Source: Cohnella lupini
GTDB taxonomy: Bacteria; Bacillota; Bacilli; Paenibacillales; Paenibacillaceae
NCBI RefSeq assembly: GCF_003386205.1
Contig: NZ_QRDY01000001.1
Coordinates: 1 to 64,000 of the forward strand
Reading direction: 5' to 3'
DNA length: 64,000 nucleotides
Shown here: positions 61,946 to 64,000 of the stretch, piece by piece
Layout of the letters: each line of letters starts with the position of its first letter
Position numbering within the stretch: the first letter of the stretch is position 1
Notes under the pieces: model-generated
Told to the model about the DNA's origin: nothing
The model's database searches: none
What the model saw: only the letters and a program-made list of their open reading frames with translations
Program-made: the position numbers and the translations under genes

Positions 61946-62186
61946 CGCCGAGCAGACGACGCCGGTTAACGATATCCGGATTTGCGACAAATGCAAGCAT
62001 ATGAAGGTGAAGACGACATTGCCTAAGCTGCAGAAGCTTGCGCCGGGTACCGATATCAAGGTCGCCTGCAAGTCCTACTGCGGACCTTGTTCGCGGTATG
62101 CTTTCATCTTCGTTAACGGCAGGTACGTGACCGCGCCGACGGAAGACGAAGCGATCCTGAAAGCCAGTAAATACGTGAAATCCTGA
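61932..62186 (+). CDS. DUF1450 (YuzB-like) protein
   Basis: An 84-residue cysteine-containing protein with four to five cysteines: CDKCKHM near the start and SYCGPCSRYAFIFVNG later, the DUF1450 pattern. The cysteine arrangement could bind a metal or a thiol partner. It overlaps the HesB-like gene by 14 nt and is likely co-translated with it, which suggests a shared role in metal or thiol handling. No function is established for the family. Confidence 0.88.
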   Translation: MESTDAEQTTPVNDIRICDKCKHMKVKTTLPKLQKLAPGTDIKVACKSYCGPCSRYAFIFVNGRYVTAPTEDEAILKASKYVKS

Positions 62187-62205
62187 TTGCATTATACCTG
62201 AAACG

Positions 62206-62250
62206 AAAAAGTACGCGAGTACGGGATTATCCCGGTCTCGCGTACTTTTT
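62206..62250. terminator. Bidirectional terminator between DUF1450 and LTA-synthase-like genes
   Basis: Perfect 14-bp outer stem AAAAAGTACGCGAG/CTCGCGTACTTTTT with an inner CGGGA/TCCCG pair; T-runs on both strands serve the two convergent genes. Confidence 0.9.
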
Positions 62251-62257
62251 ATTACTT

Positions 62258-64000
62258 TTATTTCCCGTCGTCTTCTTCGTGGAACACGGCGATCAAATCG
62301 TTCTCGATGACCCGATCGGATATATTCAAGTCTTGTTTGGCTGATTCCGCGCCTGCTACGCATGACGCGGAATCGGTCGTTTGCGGCTCGTCTCCGGTCA
62401 AGTCGTAACACGCGCCGTTCCCGGTAATTCCGTCTCCGCTAGGAACGAAATAGACTTTGCCGTCGGTATAACCGCCGTTACGGAACACGACCGACTTCTG
62501 CGCCTCCGACAGCATGCTGATTCCCATCAAGTAGCGATTGTCTGTCGGAATGCCGAGCAAATGCATGATCGTCGGCGTCGTATCGATTTGTCCGACCGCT
62601 TTTTCCACCACGCCGGCGTTCTCGTCGTTGGGCAGATGGATGAAGAAAGGAACCTTGCGCACGATTCGGTCCTTATCGATGTCCGAGACGGGCTTGCCGA
62701 AATATTTCTCGTAAAGCTTCCAATCATATACGGAGTTGTCGTGGTCTCCATAGAACATTAGGATCGTGTTCTCCCATAGCCCTTCGCTTTTCAGATCCTC
62801 GACCAGCTCGCCGACCGCGGAATCCACGTAATGCGCCGCTTGCACGTAATCGCCGAGAATCGTTCCTTGTAAATCTCCGACGCTAAGCTCCTGATTGGTA
62901 TAAGGAAGCTTAAAGGGATGATGACTGGATAAGGTGATCGATAAAGCGTAGAAGGGCGACTTCTGACGTTCCTTCAGTTGTTCGACCGTTTGACGAAAGA
63001 AGGAAGTGTCTCCGAGTGACCAACCGATAGGCTCGTCGATGGTATAATCTTTGATGTTGTAAAATTGATCGTAGTTCATATTGTGGTACATGTTGTTGCG
63101 GTTCCAGAAACTTCCGTCATATGCATGGTGGACCGTGGCATCGTAACCTTCGCTTTTTACTATAGAAGGCACGCAATCGAATTCGTTGCCCGCAAAACGG
63201 ATAAACGCCGAACCTGTAGGCAGAGGGTGCATGGAGCAACTCGTCAGGAAATCGGCATCCGATGTTCTGCCTTGGGCGGTCTGGTGATAGAAGTTAGGGA
63301 AGTAAATGCTCTGCCCGATGAGCTTATTCAAGTTGGGGGTGATTTCCTCCCCGCCGATCGATTGTCCGATAACGAATTCTTGGAAGGCTTCCGCTTGGAC
63401 GACGAGAACGTTCTTGCCTTTGTACTGACCGAATAAAGGCTCGTTCTCCATTTGTTTCTGCAAAGCTTGCCGCTCGGCGAACCAATTTTTGGCTTCTTCG
63501 ATTTGAGCTTCGGGCAACTCGTCGCCGAACCAATGCTCTTTGGCGTAACGATAGGTGTCGTAGCCGTGGAAGCCAAGCAATCCGGTTACGTTATAGATCG
63601 GAATGTTCCACCAGTTGCCGACGAACAGGCCGCGGGCCCAGCCGTTCTTTTGTTCCTCTACCGGATAGTAGATCAGAGCCCAGCCAATGGCAAAAACGAG
63701 AGTCGCCGGAATGAATTTGCGCCAGAGAGATGCTCGAAGCTTTGACGTTGGCGCTTCGCGGCGAGTAATGGCTGTCGCGGAAAGACGCTTAGCCGAATTT
63801 CTCCACAACACCCAGCCTGCAAGCGCGAGCGCTACGGGGATGTCCGCGAATAGAATCCAGTCGCCCGGCTGTATTAAACTCCAGATACTGGCTTGCAGCT
63901 CTCCGACTTGACCGGCCTGAAGCAAGACCGGCACGGAGATGAAATCCTTGAAGTAACGAAAATAGATGAGATCGGAGAAAAGAAGGAACGATAACCCGAG
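62258..64000 (-). CDS. LTA synthase family sulfatase-type membrane protein (5' end outside the window)
   Basis: The 3' 1743 nt of a gene whose start lies beyond the right edge; the frame is open to the last base, beginning LGLSFLLFSDLIYFRYFKDF. The visible 580 residues hold the last membrane spans and the extracellular sulfatase domain of lipoteichoic acid synthase, which transfers glycerol phosphate from phosphatidylglycerol. The nucleophile Thr is in AQGRTSDADF, the metal ligand Glu in VVQAEAFQEF (a variant of AESLQ), and the Asp-His pair in FYGDHDNSVYDW. A two-cysteine C-terminal extension (ACYDLTGDEPQ to SASCVAGAE) is present. It could be LtaS or a YfnI/YqgS-type paralogue. Confidence 0.93.
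   Translation of the reverse strand, partial: LGLSFLLFSDLIYFRYFKDFISVPVLLQAGQVGELQASIWSLIQPGDWILFADIPVALALAGWVLWRNSAKRLSATAITRREAPTSKLRASLWRKFIPATLVFAIGWALIYYPVEEQKNGWARGLFVGNWWNIPIYNVTGLLGFHGYDTYRYAKEHWFGDELPEAQIEEAKNWFAERQALQKQMENEPLFGQYKGKNVLVVQAEAFQEFVIGQSIGGEEITPNLNKLIGQSIYFPNFYHQTAQGRTSDADFLTSCSMHPLPTGSAFIRFAGNEFDCVPSIVKSEGYDATVHHAYDGSFWNRNNMYHNMNYDQFYNIKDYTIDEPIGWSLGDTSFFRQTVEQLKERQKSPFYALSITLSSHHPFKLPYTNQELSVGDLQGTILGDYVQAAHYVDSAVGELVEDLKSEGLWENTILMFYGDHDNSVYDWKLYEKYFGKPVSDIDKDRIVRKVPFFIHLPNDENAGVVEKAVGQIDTTPTIMHLLGIPTDNRYLMGISMLSEAQKSVVFRNGGYTDGKVYFVPSGDGITGNGACYDLTGDEPQTTDSASCVAGAESAKQDLNISDRVIENDLIAVFHEEDDGK

Overview
The window looks like a chromosomal segment of an endospore-forming, low-to-moderate-GC Firmicute of the Paenibacillaceae, most like Cohnella or Paenibacillus. 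The reasons are AGGAGG-type ribosome binding sites with many TTG/GTG starts, a gerA-type germinant receptor operon, YesM/YesN two-component pairs beside sugar ABC importers, CcpA-type cre sites, YtxG/YtxH stress genes and an LTA-synthase-type sulfatase. The genus is an inference; there is no rRNA or tRNA here to settle it.

Layout. 1-1072: the 3' tail of a group II intron, a 51-bp tandem hairpin array and a gene-poor stretch. 1073-4673: cysJ-cysI assimilatory sulfite reductase. 4825-15479: carbohydrate locus 1, with a promoter carrying a cre, a binding protein, two permeases, a nucleoside hydrolase-like protein, a Gfo/Idh oxidoreductase, a YesM/YesN pair and a GH116 glycosidase. 15657-19413: gerA-gerB-gerC. 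19564-22210: an AlkZ-like winged-helix protein, then two genes that look like the Kiwa anti-phage system in reversed order (kwaB-kwaA). 22493-33042: a second Gfo/Idh protein, then carbohydrate locus 2 (binding protein, two permeases, YesM/YesN, a second paralogous binding protein, glycerate kinase). 33053-35524: L,D-transpeptidase, M48 protease and alpha/beta hydrolase. 35613-39845: GH65 disaccharide phosphorylase, beta-phosphoglucomutase and aldose epimerase. 40174-54192: carbohydrate locus 3, with a divergent chemoreceptor, YesM/YesN, two permeases, a binding protein, a GH31 alpha-glucosidase and a membrane-anchored DUF6259-type glycosidase. 54413-64000: housekeeping and small genes (holin-like protein, ACT-malic enzyme, stand-alone CuA cupredoxin, Dabb, DUF86, YtxG/YtxH, glutamate racemase, M14 peptidase, DUF1232, HesB-like, DUF1450) and the 3' part of an LTA-synthase-like gene.

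The genes describe a saprophyte that takes up oligosaccharides through several binding-protein importers, each next to its own two-component system. None of the three importers has its ATPase here, so a shared MsmX/MsmK-type ATPase elsewhere is expected. Three strong cre-like sites of the same TGTAAG type suggest joint catabolite repression of loci 1 and 2.

The observations most worth following up are the reversed Kiwa-like pair, three intergenic tandem arrays of different sequence that share a 51-bp period and a hairpin per unit, and the paralogous binding protein next to the locus-2 sensor kinase.
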